From Viscum album (lineage: Eukaryota; Streptophyta; Magnoliopsida; Santalales; Viscaceae), in assembly GCA_963277665.1 (NCBI GenBank), contig OY728121.1, positions 958,556,097 through 958,620,096 of the forward strand: 64,000 nt of DNA. The letters run 5' to 3'. The notes under the pieces are model-generated. The model had not been told where the DNA came from. It searched no databases and saw nothing but the letters and a program-made list of their open reading frames with translations. The translations under genes were made by a program, and so were the position numbers. Position 1 is the stretch's first letter; the number at the start of each line of letters is the position of its first letter. Shown piece by piece: positions 50,342 through 62,154 of this stretch.

Positions 50342-51064
50342 CTACATAAAAATATTCGAGTGGTTCTTCATCATATGTTCCTCGAGTTCCAAAGTTTCCC
50401 CTTCCATCTTATTATTTCTCCATAGAACTTTTAGCAAATGAGTCGTCCAGTTTCTCAACAATTGTTCTCTGTTATCAGGAATTTAGACATGCTCTTCACA
50501 ATAAGATAGATCAGGTTCCTATTCAATTTACCCATAAGCGAGTACATGCATTGGGTCAGGCATGTATTTTCTCAACAGTGATACATGGAACACATTGTGA
50601 AGTTTGGAGAGATCTGGCGGCATTGAAAAATGGTAAGCCACAACCCCAATTTGTTCTAGAATTTCGAAAGGTCTGATGTACCTGGGATTCAAATTACCCT
50701 TCATACCAAATTATATAACTCCCATCCATGGAGATACCTTCAATAAAACATGATCTCATACCTGAAATTCCAAATCCTTCATTTTGTTATCGACATTTCT
50801 CTTATGCCTACTTTGTGCTTCTTTGTTGTGGTTTTGGATGACCTTCACATTTCCCATTGTTTCCTTAACAAGATCTGGTCTTATTATTTTTCATTCCCCA
50901 ACATAATCCAAAAAATTTGGTGTGCGACATCTCTTACTATATAATGCATCATATGGTTCCATATGAATATTTGAATGAAAGTTATTGTTATAGGAAAATT
51001 ATACAAGAGGTAAATATTGATCCCACATAACTTGAATGTCACGAAAGTAATATCTCAACATGTC
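50342..51064 (-). pseudogene. Integrase C-terminal part and chromodomain-type tail
   Basis: The minus strand continues integrase past a stop. It reads a Y-L-P-L-V-x-F-S-Y-N-N segment, KDLEFQV then a stop and DHVLLKVSPWMGV (the GPY-type core's entry), YIRPFEILEQIGVVAYHFSM, KLHNVFHVSLLRKYMPDPMH, and finally LLKVLWRNNKMEGETLELEE. That last segment matches the chromodomain-type tail of Tekay chromoviruses (usually V-K-V-L-W-R-N-H-x-x-E-E-A-T-W-E). At least six stop codons are present. The chromodomain would target insertion to heterochromatin. The frame closes at the TAG at 50,344-50,342. Confidence 0.82.
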
Positions 51065-51700
51065 TTATATGTTTTTCATAGTCTGTTCTAATTGTCCATC
51101 AGTTTGAGGGTGGTAGGCAATGCTCAAACGGTGTTCATTATACTGTAATTTTTGAATACTTTTCCAGAATCTTGATGCAAAACATGGATGATGGTCAGAA
51201 ACACTCGATAAGGGTACTCCAAGAAGTCTTACAACTTCATTAATATATATCCTTATTAGATGTTCATGTGTTAAATCATCTCTTATAGTATGAAAATGTG
51301 CATACCTGGTAAGTTGATCAACAATGACCCAAATGGCATCATTCTTTCTATGAGTCTTTGGTAGCCCCATGAAAAAGTCCATCGTAATATTATCCCATTT
51401 CCACTCAGGTATGCGAAGTGGTTGCATGACTCCTCTTGGTTGTTGCCTTCCAGCATTCACATGTTGGAAAACCATAAATCTTAACACAAAATCAGCAATC
51501 TCCATCTTCATGTTTTCCCACGAAAAATGTTCCTTCGAATCTCTATACATCTCAGTGCTTCCATGGTGTGTAAAGAAATTGGAGCTATGATCATCATCCA
51601 AAAATTACCTTTTTATATGAGGTAAATCGGGAACACAATGTCTCTTCCCAGATTTCAAAATCCCATCTTCATATATGATTTCACTCAATCTCCAATCATT
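51065..51700 (-). pseudogene. Integrase zinc-binding and catalytic core
   Basis: A 178-codon open stretch (51,601-51,065). Residues 1-45 are the zinc-binding HHCC region: the histidines are present, but the C-x-x-C pair now reads F-M-V-F, so zinc binding is lost. The catalytic D-D-E set is kept: D in ITMDFFMGLP, D in SVSDHHP and E in HPQTDGQLE. The longest undisturbed coding piece of the element and the strongest family match. The usual R after S-D is replaced by H. A stop follows QTMKNI. Confidence 0.9.
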
Positions 51701-51737
51701 CACATCATTAAATTTTTTTGGAAACTCCTCATCATCA

Positions 51738-52394
51738 CTATGAGAATATTTTTTCCATTTCTAGTAATGATGGTTTGTCAACCATTTGAAAAATAATTGA
51801 TGTTTGTCCTTCCATGGTTCTTCCCATATCCATCTTTACTAAATCCATGAAAATATGATCCATTTCAATTATAATCTTGTTCAAAACTCCATGATCCTTT
51901 CCAGTCAAATAATCTGTCACCTTATTTTCCTTCCCCGGGTGGTAGTGTATAGTGAAATCATATTCCTTGAATAGTTCAAGAAATCTCATTTTCCTCATGT
52001 TAAGTTTTTTCTATGAGAAAATATACTTCAAAATCTTGTGATCGGTATATATCTCACACTTTTCACCCTAGAGATAATGTCTCCATATCGTTAAAGAAAA
52101 TATTACAGCTAATAACTCATGATCATGAGTTGGATAGTTTTGCTCATGAATTTTTAGCTAATGTGATGCATAGACAATAACTCTATCATTCTGCATAAGA
52201 CCACAACCATGTCCTTTCTTTGAAGAATCAATATAAATAACAATCACATCATTCCTCGATGGTAGATTCAAGATAGGAGAATTGACTAATATTCTCTTTA
52301 GTTCTTCAAAACATTCTTCACACACTTTTTTCCAAACCAATTTATCCCCTTTACGTGTGAGATTTGTTAATGGGTTAGCCAACCGGGGGAAATT
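51738..52394 (-). pseudogene. RNase H
   Basis: Two open pieces. At 52,382-52,158: IAKPLTxLTRKG-like start (MANPLTNLTRKGDKLVW), ELKRILVNSPILNLPS, then YIDSSKKGHGCGLMQ, which carries the first catalytic aspartate. At 51,998-51,738: FLELFKEYDFTIHYHPGKEN then TDYLTGK, matching the final Y-H-P-G-K-x-N-x-V-A-D-A-L-S-R-K motif, with the last aspartate kept and the next residues changed. The middle part between the pieces has frame damage. Confidence 0.88.
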
Positions 52395-53090
52395 TTAGAC
52401 GAAACGTGGATAAACACCTTCTAAACCAATAAAACTGTGTACCTCAGTTATACTCGTCGGTGCTGGGCACTCATGGATTGCCTCGGTCTTGGAAGGATCA
52501 ACGGAGATTCCATACTTAGTGACAATATAGATATAAAAAGTAATCTCCTGAAGCCATATTTCACATTTGCTAAATTTCCCATATAATTCATTTCTTCTAG
52601 GAGTCTTTAGAATAATACGCAAATGATTTTCATGATGTTCAAATATTTTGGAGTATTCAAAGATATCATCAATAAATACCACCAAAAAATCATAATGATA
52701 TTCCTTGAAAACTCTATTCATTATATCCATAAAGACTGAGGGTGCATCAGTATACCCAAAAGGCATTACTATAAAATCATAATTCCCATACATAGATCAA
52801 AATTCTATTTTTAGAATGTCTTCTTCTTCACAAAAAACTGATTATAACCAGATCATAGGTTAATATTTAAATAATATTGATCTCCATGATGTTGGTCAAA
52901 TAAATCATCAATTATAGGCATGGGATACTTTTTCACTATTTTTATGTAATTGATTTCCATGTATTCAGTGCACAGCCTCATAGATCCGTCTTTATTCTTA
53001 ACAAAAAGAATAGGGGCTCCCCATTGATAAAAACTAGGGGGAATAAATCACTTATTACAAAATTCCTCTAGTTGTTTCATTTGTTCCACT
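52395..53090 (-). pseudogene. Reverse transcriptase
   Basis: A 132-codon open piece (52,793-52,395) holds MYGNYDFIVMPFG, then APSVFMDIMNRVF and VVFIDDI, the catalytic F-I-D-D box with both aspartates. Next come ELYGKFSKCEIWLQEITF and KYGISVDPSKTEAI, ending at FIGLEG. Upstream, at 52,800-53,090, the N-terminal half (P-W-G-A-P-x-L-F-x-x-K-K-D-G and Y-P-x-P-x-I-D-D-L-F regions) is readable only in pieces with stops. The order and spacing are normal for gypsy elements. Confidence 0.9.
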
Positions 53091-53346
53091 AATTCCACAG
53101 TTCTGATTCAATAAGGGGTCTTCGATATGGTCCAGGAATTAAATAAATCGAAAAATCAATTTCCCATTCTGGAGGATGTCCAGGTAAATATTCTAGAAAC
53201 ACATCAACATATTCTTGCACAATAGGTATGTCCTCTATTTGAACATTCCTTTCCTCACCCATAGTTATTTCATTATCTTCCTCCACAATATTTGAATTTA
53301 GTTGAGCTACTTGGGGTGGATCCACATAAGAATTATGTGGTGACAT
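53091..53346 (-). pseudogene. Protease-reverse transcriptase linker
   Basis: Open piece of 85 codons. Residues 40-75 read PIVQEYVDVFLEYLPGHPPE and then WEIDFSIYLIPG. This is the typical chromovirus linker (V-x-E-F-P-D-V-F-P-x-E-L-P-G-x-P-P-x-R-E-I-E-F-x-I-D-L-x-P-G) leading into reverse transcriptase. It is a good family marker without catalytic residues. Confidence 0.85.
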
Positions 53347-53352
53347 TTCTTC

Positions 53353-53770
53353 TTAAAAGATAAGGTACTCTTTATCATCAGAGAGAATTGTAACCCACTT
53401 CCCCTTATAATAAATTTTCGCATCATGGTATGAAATCCAATCCATATAAATGATTATATCAAATTCAATCATGGGTATGACGATGAGATCAGTAGATAAA
53501 GAACATTTATACGCCCTAATGGTAACTAATTCACAAAACATTGTTGCAATAATACTCCCCTTAGGTTTTTTACTGACAAATCCCTTGTTATGTCAAATTT
53601 AAAATATTTACTTTTCATAGTAAACTGGGAAGATATCAAACCATGTGATGATGTAGAATCAAATAAAGCATTTTCTAAACTTGAGGAAACCATTAAATTA
53701 CCTGCCACCACATCATTCGGAGCCTCAAACTCAGTAGTAGGGATAAAATAATCCTGGCTTTGATCCATTG
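53353..53770 (-). pseudogene. Aspartic protease
   Basis: In the piece 53,768-53,526, ENALFDSTSSHGLISSQF matches the retroelement protease active site (usually A-L-F-D-S-G-A-S-H-S-F-I-S). The catalytic D is kept, but D-S-G reads D-S-T, which should abolish activity. The next piece (53,541-53,353) reads DLIVIPMIEFDIIIYMDWIS, matching the D-L-I-V-x-x-x-x-D-F-D-V-I-L-G-M-D-W-L flap and C-terminal region. The two pieces are in different frames. Confidence 0.85.
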
Positions 53771-54794
53771 GACTTTTCTGAGGTAATCTTCCATGGAGCT
53801 TAGGACATTAATTTCCATAATGCCCCATTTCTCTACAATTGTAGCATTCAACATTGACAGCCTCTTTCTTCCCCTTGCAATCATGATCATGGTGGCCATT
53901 TTCACCACACTTGTAAAACACTCTCATTCCCTTTAAGAAAGTATCAGGGTGTTTCTTCCCAAATTTATTACAGAATGTATATTAAACATTTCCCTTCCTC
54001 CCTTAATTTCTATTCCTAGAGTGTTCAGTAGATCTCATCTTATCTTGTTTTTCTGTAAAGTCATAAGACATATCAAATTCATTTTCTATCTTGGTAGAAA
54101 ATGAGACAATATCTTTGTACTAGGAGAATGATTGTGAGACTAATGATATATGTAGATATAGTTTTAACCCATCAATGAATTGATCAATCTTACTTATTGT
54201 GTTACGTATATAATCTGTAACATGCCTTTCTATCCTTGTAAATTTAGCCTCATACTTTGTAACATTCTCATCCTCTTTCTGCCTCAGACTCAGAAATTGT
54301 ATTTCCATATCCGGCCGATGGTCATTAGGAAAGTATTTTTTTAAGAATATCTCTCTAAAATCCCTCTATTCCATATTTTATACCTCAACATGTTCCTTTG
54401 TGTTTTGAATCAATGACCACCATTGATATGCATCTCATGTGAGGCGATAAACTGCCATGAAAACTTTTTCCCTTTCGCTACTCCGCAAATCATGGAATAT
54501 TTTCTCTATGGAACATATCCGTTGCTCAACTTCAAATTGATTTTTAGTCATATTGAATGTTGGTGGTTGTTTCCTCACTAATCAGTCAATCATTTATCCT
54601 TTGTGTTGTGGATTAGGGTGCTTCATATGGGTAAGGTTATTTTTCATAACCTGAGTGAGTTATCCCTATATAGTGATAAGCTGATAAGCAACGTTTGCAT
54701 CATCATATCCCTTGTAATTATCTTAAGTAGGAGGGAAAACCCTACATGGATTACATGCGTTGATATGGTTTCCATTCCTTCCACTATGAGCCAT
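53771..54794 (-). pseudogene. Gag with two CCHC-type zinc knuckles
   Basis: Start chosen at ATG 54,794 (MAHSGRNGNH), the first methionine before readable Gag. The capsid part shows FREIFLKKYFPNDHRPDMEI then FLSLRQKEDENVTKYEAKFT, the Tekay Gag motif around Y-x-x-K-F-x-x-L. Two knuckles follow at about 53,800-53,925: FYKCGENGHHDHDC (first cysteine replaced by F) and CYNCREMGHYGN-stop-CP (all ligands present but a stop before the last cysteine). Several other stops exist upstream. Gag would form the particle and bind RNA. Gag and Pol seem to have been one reading frame, as is usual for this lineage. Confidence 0.85.
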
Positions 54795-55280
54795 TTCTAA
54801 CCAATGGCATACACTAGATTAGTTTATGAATCACAATACATAATTCCAAACATGTAAAATAGTTAACATATGATGAACAGTTTATGGATATAATCCATAA
54901 TACTAAAAATAATTATTTTAGGAAGTATATACTTATCAGACCTTCATAATGGTTTTTAATGAAAATGAGAATTATCCTAGGCTTATCCCATAGGAGTGTC
55001 GTAACCAAGAGTGCAGCATGACCCATTTTCATGGACCAGTTCATGATCGAGTCCAGCTCAAAGCAGTGTTTTCCGGATTTTCCCCTAGGTACATCTATGC
55101 CAGAGCGGCCTCTGCATGCTCGTATCCAAATAGGAATGTAGTTCTTCGAAAACTCACAAAATCTCTATAATACCAAAATTCTAGAAAGTTATTCTATACT
55201 AATCTTCAAAATCTATCTTAGGTTAATGTTCTCTAATAAGAGTTTTTATAAATATAGTTTCCATGGTTTGTACTAAACAT
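54795..55280 (-). other. 5' untranslated region of the chromovirus, with a G+C-rich island
   Basis: About 490 bp between the primer site and Gag. Positions 54,980-55,140 are strikingly G+C-rich for this window and are not part of any readable coding frame. On the minus strand they contain words such as GAGCATGCAGAGGCCGCTC. By position this could be a packaging or dimerisation structure, or a splice acceptor region (ATGCAG|AGG near 55,104). Neither is shown by the sequence alone. Confidence 0.55.
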
Positions 55281-55292
55281 TCTATGATACCA
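55281..55292 (-). promoter_or_regulatory. Primer-binding site, initiator tRNA-Met type
   Basis: Minus-strand TGGTATCATAGA, two bases inside the 5' LTR. Ten of twelve positions agree with TGGTATCAGAGC, the usual plant site complementary to the 3' end of initiator tRNA-Met. Confidence 0.82.
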
Positions 55293-56951
55293 ATTGTAAT
55301 ATGCCGACCATAGTTACCTAGATTTGGTTCATTATTACAAAACATTGACATGATCACAAAAGATAAAGTCTCGAAATAATGATTAGTTTAGTAGCCTTGG
55401 AAATACTAGATACATTCCTAAGTTTTAAATTACATTATAAATTGAAAAACTACAACAATAGAGTCTCAATAGGCCAAACCCATATCTCGTATACTATCCC
55501 TTCATATCAGTCATAACATTCTATCCTTTTAGGTGAGTCATAAAATACTTCTTCACATCATAGAAAAAATTCAAACATAGAAAGGGATGAGCTCAGATGC
55601 TCAGTAAGGATAACAATATAGAAGAAACTTTCATAAATAAGAATAAATATTTAAGGCAATGTAAGACTAAAACAAAAGCCTTTTAAACTTGAACATCAGC
55701 ATAATATGGAAAAGATAAAATCAAATAATTCAGTTAAATTATTCACATGGATATTCTACTCGTCGAATAATCACAAGCAATATCAATAGCCACTTTCATA
55801 TTGATTGAATACATAATTCCAAACTTCATAACTATATAGTCAAGGCCATATGGAAATACTACAAATAATATTTTGTCAAGGACTTATGCTAAGACACTAG
55901 TTTGTCTTTTGAGAACTACCGAGGCATTGAGGATCTATATCAGGATCCTCCCATCACTTACTAAGTCCAATGCATTCTACATATGAAAAGTTTTAAGCGT
56001 AACATAAACATTAATTTTAAAACTACCATACGAAATGTCAATACTTTATCCATAAACCTTGAATGAGATAAAAATAACACATCCACAGTCAAACATATCA
56101 CAAAAAATACAATACAATATGGAAGTTTTGTGTCATAATAAATCAACTTTAAATAAGATTAAAATCCATCAATGGATGTTGACATAGATGAAATCAAAAC
56201 CTTTTCTAGAGAAATATATCTTTCTATTTTAAAATCATTTAAAAGTCATATAATTATAAATGAAAACATTTATTTAGAAAATATTCTTATAATATTGTAA
56301 TGGAAGATTTGACGATGTTATAAGGGTGGAAAATCGATGCACCCATTGTATAAGTAAAAAACAAATTCTTACTTTTATTTTGTCGAAATGGTCATAAGGA
56401 ACCTTATTTGGAAAACGTCGGAAAGACTCCTTTAAAACCATTTTATAAAAAGTCAAATAATTTTATAAATTACATTAACCCATTGTATATTAAATAATAA
56501 AAAATTATTTGAATTAAATTTTAATGAAACATAGATGTGGATTATAAAGAGGTCCCAGTAGATACTTACATAAAAACAACCAAGGATAATAAAGAGATTG
56601 TGAAATTAAACCTTACCTTGTACTTTTTCTTGGTAGATTATATGTTAAAATCATGTATAATGGGTTAATTATTTTTTATTAAATTATACAATAACCATAT
56701 ACATTAATATGATACCATATATGATCTTCTAATACTGCCTTGTTAATGATATTTCAGTACTATCATTGTTTCGGGTGTTAACTAATTCGTTTTCCTTTAT
56801 ATGCTTTGTTACGTATGTAATGTTTGTTATGTATAGGATGTATAATATTCATATTAATAATTATATTAAGTATTAAAATATTATTTTTCATCATCAAATA
56901 AAAATTAGTCTTGAATGGATTCGATGGGGAATGAATCTCATCGCGTTCGTA

Positions 56952-57172
56952 GAGACGGTAATCTATACGTACGTACGAGCGATAATATCATTCTTTTAAT
57001 ATCAAAATCATACATAATTGGATGGTATATCATATATAAATAATCATTATAATTTTATATTTATTTTTTACATAATTTATACACATTATTATACCCATCC
57101 AAAGGATGAAGTGTTTGTATGACAAACTATACCACAACGTAGAGACGGTAATACATACGTACACACGTATGA
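56952..57172 (-). repeat. Two CG-rich cassettes 190 bp apart
   Basis: Each starts (plus strand) GAGACGGTAAT and continues into a TACGTACG-type stretch: TATACGTACGTACGAGCG at 56,964 and TACGTACACACGTATG at 57,156. The second LTR has GAGACGGTAAT and GAGACGGTGAT counterparts at 48,106 and 48,393. Such CG density is unusual in this CG-poor window. Confidence 0.7.
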
Positions 57173-57334
57173 TGACTTTGTCATTTATAGGATGGAAATA
57201 ATAATTAATATCTTTGTACCATTATTATAATAACATCACAGTATATATAAGATATTGTATTAATTATTTTAGAATCGAAAAAACAAAGAATGTGGAAGTA
57301 GAAGAAGAAAATAACTTGAATGATATGATGAAAT

Positions 57335-57516
57335 ATTTACCTCTTCTTCAGGTTCTTTCTTTTGATTTGATTAAAAGGGCTCCTTAGGATGGATTTATAA
57401 CTAAATAAAGGACTTTAGGATGATAGTAGGATAGTTGAGAGGGATATATTTTAGAGTTTGGCTAATACAAATTGTTTTGATGGTGTGAAATTGGGAGAAG
57501 GGGAAGTTATTTTTAG
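57335..57516 (-). promoter_or_regulatory. LTR leader and splice-donor-like site (minus, 5' LTR)
   Basis: The donor GAAGAAGAG|GTAAAT has GT at 57,340-57,339. The aligned TATA position (57,516) reads TCTAAAAA, an eroded TATAAAAA. The distance is 175 bp. The ATG used for the short leader frame in the other LTR is mutated here, while the donor is unchanged. Confidence 0.65.
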
Positions 57517-59056
57517 AAGAGTGGTGAGTGGAACCTTAGGAAAAATAGAAATATTATTTTATAATAAAATCATATTCGATTTATAATGGCTCAAAAATGA
57601 TTTATTTCAATGATACGGTCATGATGGGATGACAGACACTCAATCAATAGGTTTTAGTTTGGTTTTGGTTACAATATTAACCTTATCTTTTAGATTTAAC
57701 TATTAGTTAATTAGTTTGACATTTACCATGTCTCTTTATATTTTTATATTATATGGTTAATAAACTTATTATGAACTTCCAAGCGACCCTCAAGTGGTTC
57801 ATTAATTAAATAAATAATATTTTTAAGACGTTTGGCTGAACATTAGATTTTTAGGAGTAGAATATCAATTAATAATACAATATTTGTTTTAAAAACTCTT
57901 TTATGTGAATTTTGACACTATTTGGTATTTTGTTTTTGTTAAATTCATACCAACATGATTACATTGAAAAAATTCATTTAATCAACCCTAAAATGTAATA
58001 TTAACCTATAAAATTAGTTAAATTCATTAAAAGCCTAAAATTAGATTTATTTGGATATTTATAATATCAACTATTTTAATCATTCATTAATAATATCATT
58101 ACTGCATCATCATTGTGTCTTGATTAAATTTAAATATTTAATGTGCAAAAATTATCAATAAAATACCATTATATAGGAAATATTTTTATATTTCTATTGA
58201 ATTTTTATATTCAAATTTATCTTCTGTATAACCCTATATTAAAATTGGTTTTGTTATTAATAATTTATTTTAATTGTTTAACTCTTCGTTAAATAAAATA
58301 ATAATAAATGTCCAAATATAATCCATGTGGACCAAAGGGGATAATATTTTATTGATAAGGTTGTATTTTGGCGAATTATACTTATCCAATATATTTAGGA
58401 CATGTGTTAGGGTAATTATGATATCATTTGTACCCTTAATTACCCTATTTACTTTCAAATGTGGTAAATAAATGTCAAAAGTTACTATTCTCCAAAAAAT
58501 TATTTTATACTTTTTCTACCAAATTTTAATTATTGATATTAACCATGTCACTCGGATTTTTGAAATTCAACTAACAAAAGCGGTAAAATTATGTTATATA
58601 CAATTTTTCAAATGCTCCTTGGAGATGGGTAAAAGATAGTAAAAAGATCGATAAAATTTAATATATCTTAAATTATTATAAAATTACATCAATCAATTAA
58701 ATTGAACATATATATGTATTATGTATCTATTTTTAGCTAAAATAAATAAAAATAAAATATCTAATTATTTAAATAAAAAGTTAGTTTTAACCAATAACGT
58801 ACTTTTTTCACTATTCATAAAAAATTGACTGTTTTTAGAAATTACCAAAAATTCACACTACGCTAAATTTGATAATCTAATTCAAAAACTGAATTCCATT
58901 TTGAAAGATAAAATATATATAATTTTCAACAGTGTGTATTACTATTCATAATGGCTAGTTTGATTGGTCGTGGTGTGTTAAAACTCAGAGTTGCGTACAA
59001 CACAAGCTGTTGAATTATTCAATGGGAAACGTACCATTGATACTTGGGGTGTTACA

Positions 59057-59061
59057 TAGGT
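59057..59061. repeat. Target-site duplication, right copy (TAGGT)
   Basis: Directly after the chromovirus; matches TAAGT at 46,480-46,484 except for one transition. Confidence 0.72.
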
Positions 59062-61104
59062 GTTCATGACACTCAATGATTTTTATGGTTATAAAGCAAT
59101 ATTATAGAAATAATGTACCTATCCAGTATTCACTACATCCCATTAATCAGTAATCCTTGTTTGGATATATGGTTCAGATATCCTTTATTAATAACCTTAC
59201 ACCGATAGAAAAAATTCGACACACAAATATTACATTCTAATACATTAGTAGATTACCTTTCTACAAATCAGTTTTCCTTCAAAAAAATTTTAATGATAGA
59301 AAATTCCACCTGAAGGCATCTTAAGTGTCCAAATCATACCCAATGTATTATGAAACCGTGATTAACTAAAAAATCCCCAAAACATAGGAAGAAATATATA
59401 TGAAAAATCTAGAGCATTATAAAATTCTCATATTTTGAATTTCACTTTTCAATGTTGTTATATTTTATTTATAAACTATGTAGGAGTCTATTTGATGGAA
59501 CATTAGGGATTCTTGTGTGTAGAGAAATTATGAGGAAATAAGTACAATTTTACATAAAATTTGATGTAGTTTGATGTTTATGAATTAATTTATTTCTTTA
59601 ATTAAAAATTTTTTGATACAAAAACTAGAATGTATATCTTATTACATGTAGATATATTTGTATCCCTACTAGGGAGGAGAATATTTTATAAATAATTACA
59701 CCATAGTGAAGCATAAAAAACTCATTCTAGATATTACTCACTAATCTGGGAGTCTAAAATTTGGAGTTCATCATATGAATATGGTATGTTAAATTGATAA
59801 CATAATTTGAAAAATTATTCATTTATAACATGTATTTTATATAATGTGTATATTTATTTATACATAATGAGAGTTATTAATCCATTACTGAGTTTGATTT
59901 GAATAAGTTGATGTAAATCGATTGTATATTGAGATAGTTGGTTATTGGGAGAAAATGATAGATTTTGGTTTGTTTATATTTTAACCTTATTTTAAATTAA
60001 ACTATTTTTTTAATATATAATATTTAATTATATGACAAAAAATTATCCCAATCTATGATCTTAATAGCTAAAAAACTCATATTTTTCCACAGATCACTTC
60101 ATGTTTTTAAAAACCGAAGTGGGTTTAATAAAATTTTATGGGAAAATTATCCCTTATTTTTCAAAGAAACACCTCATGCGGAGGCTTTAATAATTAATTT
60201 ATAAATGAGCCTATCTATTTGTCTAAACTAAATTATCATTATATATATGAAACATATTATGTGTGCAATACAAGTAAAATAATCATTTTGTATCCATGTG
60301 TTTTGAAAAAAATGTGAACAATAAATATGAAGAAAAATTATAAAAACACTAAAATATAAATACAAGTGTGTTAATAAATAAAACACACATGACTGGATAT
60401 AATTACTAATATTGAGTAAATTTATGTGATTCCCTTTTAATACATTCCCAATCATAAAAAATACATTTGTAATGTAACACCTAATAATTGATTTACAAGA
60501 AAAACAAATCATTCCCCAAACATTGAACTCAATATACTCATATAAATCTAAAAACAATTTACCCATTAAGGGGATGAGTAAAAAATCTATAATGATATCC
60601 CCAACATAGTCTATGTGACCCCCTTGAAATTGAACCCAACTATCTGATATGTGAGGTTATTTAAAAACAATTACTATTTAAAATATATAATATCACTATG
60701 ATTAAATTAAATATAGGTCATTAAAACACCAACACATCTATAAACCCATACACACACAATGAAAAGTGATTTTTAACATACATCAATTCATTTTAAATCT
60801 AGGATCACTCAATACATTTCATAATAAATTTCAAAATGGAGAACAAATCATACCAATCGATTTACAAAATAAGGATGATAAACATAGAATATAAAAATGG
60901 ATCAAATTGTTCTAGGACCATCAATAGGTCACAATAAACTGATTTTATGAAGATTTTCAATCAATGAAACATGATTTCCTCCACTAACATTATGTATAGA
61001 CAATAAATGCTCAATTAGAAAATAAAATCAAATATAAAAACTATTATATAATAGGAAATGATACAATATTTCTTTTCATATTTATAAATATTTACCAATT
61101 AGAT
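59062..61104 (+). other. Interior of the interrupted element, no readable coding
   Basis: The continuation of 46,187-46,484 after the chromovirus insertion. The longest frame (60,228-60,566, minus, 112 codons) is hydrophobic and A+T-driven, without a known motif. No gypsy or copia domain was recognised on either strand. It is bounded on the right by the proposed 3' LTR start. Confidence 0.45.
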
Positions 61105-62154
61105 TGTAATTTTAACACAAAAGGGATTCAACAACCAATAGCATACTCAACACACCAAAAATAGTTTCTCTGAAAGCTTGTGTTGCATACAAGGCTAATT
61201 TATTCGGAATAATGATATATTTTTAAAATTATTTTTTAATTGATAGTTATCCCTCAGAAATTTTATGAGTGTGAATTAATAGGACTTTATATTTTAATTG
61301 TACAAATGTTTATTAATTTTTTTTACATAAATCCTGTAAATTTTATTGGCTAAAATTAATAATAAATCAAATTTTATTCCTAAAACACTGTATATTTTCA
61401 AGATGTAACTTTACTGAATGTTTATGGAGAACCTATTTAAATATAATTATTGAAAAATTAATAATCACTATATGAATAAATAAACCTCATTTTTGTGTGA
61501 AAAATATAAAAATTTACTTTGGGGGAATGCTTAGTATTTTTCTAAGAACATTTATATTTTGATAAATATTGAATAGTACTAAATTTTAGTAACAAACATC
61601 ATTTTCATTCAAAATTTTAAATTCTTAATTTTTATTTATAACTTTGATGAATTATAATTATATCAGTTTATAATTATTAAACCAATTTAGAACATTGTAG
61701 AAAATTTTACTTTGAATTCGGATATTAAAATAGAAATCTTTTGAACATTTTTATTTGAAGAGCCCACTTTGTCTTCTCATTAGTGATAGTAAATTTAAAC
61801 TAATGTATGCCACTTTTGTGGATCGAATTTGTAAAAACAGGATTTCATATTTGTAATTATAAAATCATATAATTTATAATATGTTTAATTATTTTTTAAA
61901 TGAAAATAATACTGAATGTATTTATAATTAATTACAGTCATTAATGTCAAAAAATGTGTATACTTAGTTGTTGAACATTAATATTAAGAGTCCAATTAAC
62001 ATAGATACTTTTCCAAAACCCATTTTATAGAAATCATTAGACAATATAACCTCTTATATATAATTGTTATCATTATAGGTGTCACATTACATATATTATA
62101 TCTCTCAATAGTCTTTATATTTTTTTATTTACAAGAATCCCACCACCCCTCCAC

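Larger units (their letters stand above)
46485..59056 (-). mobile_element. Tekay/Del-type chromovirus (Ty3/gypsy), complete but dead
   Basis: 12,572 bp with LTRs of 3,810 bp (46,485-50,294) and 3,762 bp (55,295-59,056), both TGTAA...GTTACA on the plus strand. The primer-binding site, purine tract and 5-bp target duplication are all in place. The interior (5.0 kb) encodes, on the minus strand, Gag with zinc knuckles, protease, reverse transcriptase, RNase H, integrase and a C-terminal VKVLWRN-type chromodomain tail. This order and the long LTRs fit the Tekay (Del) chromovirus lineage. Stops occur in every domain. A hand count over 140 aligned bases at the LTR start gives about 115 identical (82%), so the insertion is old but younger than its neighbours. 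Confidence 0.88.
55295..59056 (-). repeat. 5' LTR of the chromovirus
   Basis: 3,762 bp; plus-strand edges TGTAATATGCCGACC and CTTGGGGTGTTACA. Colinear with 46,485-50,294 apart from small indels and the about 100-bp segment missing here near 57,000. The TATA region is eroded (minus TCTAAAAA at 57,516-57,509) but the donor at 57,340 is intact. The two CG-rich cassettes (56,952 and 57,142) are the best preserved in the window. Confidence 0.88.

Noticed and set aside
60228..60566. 112-codon hydrophobic open frame, minus strand
   Set aside because: Phe/Ile/Tyr richness is what A+T-rich DNA gives by chance; no known membrane-protein pattern, and it lies inside a decayed element.
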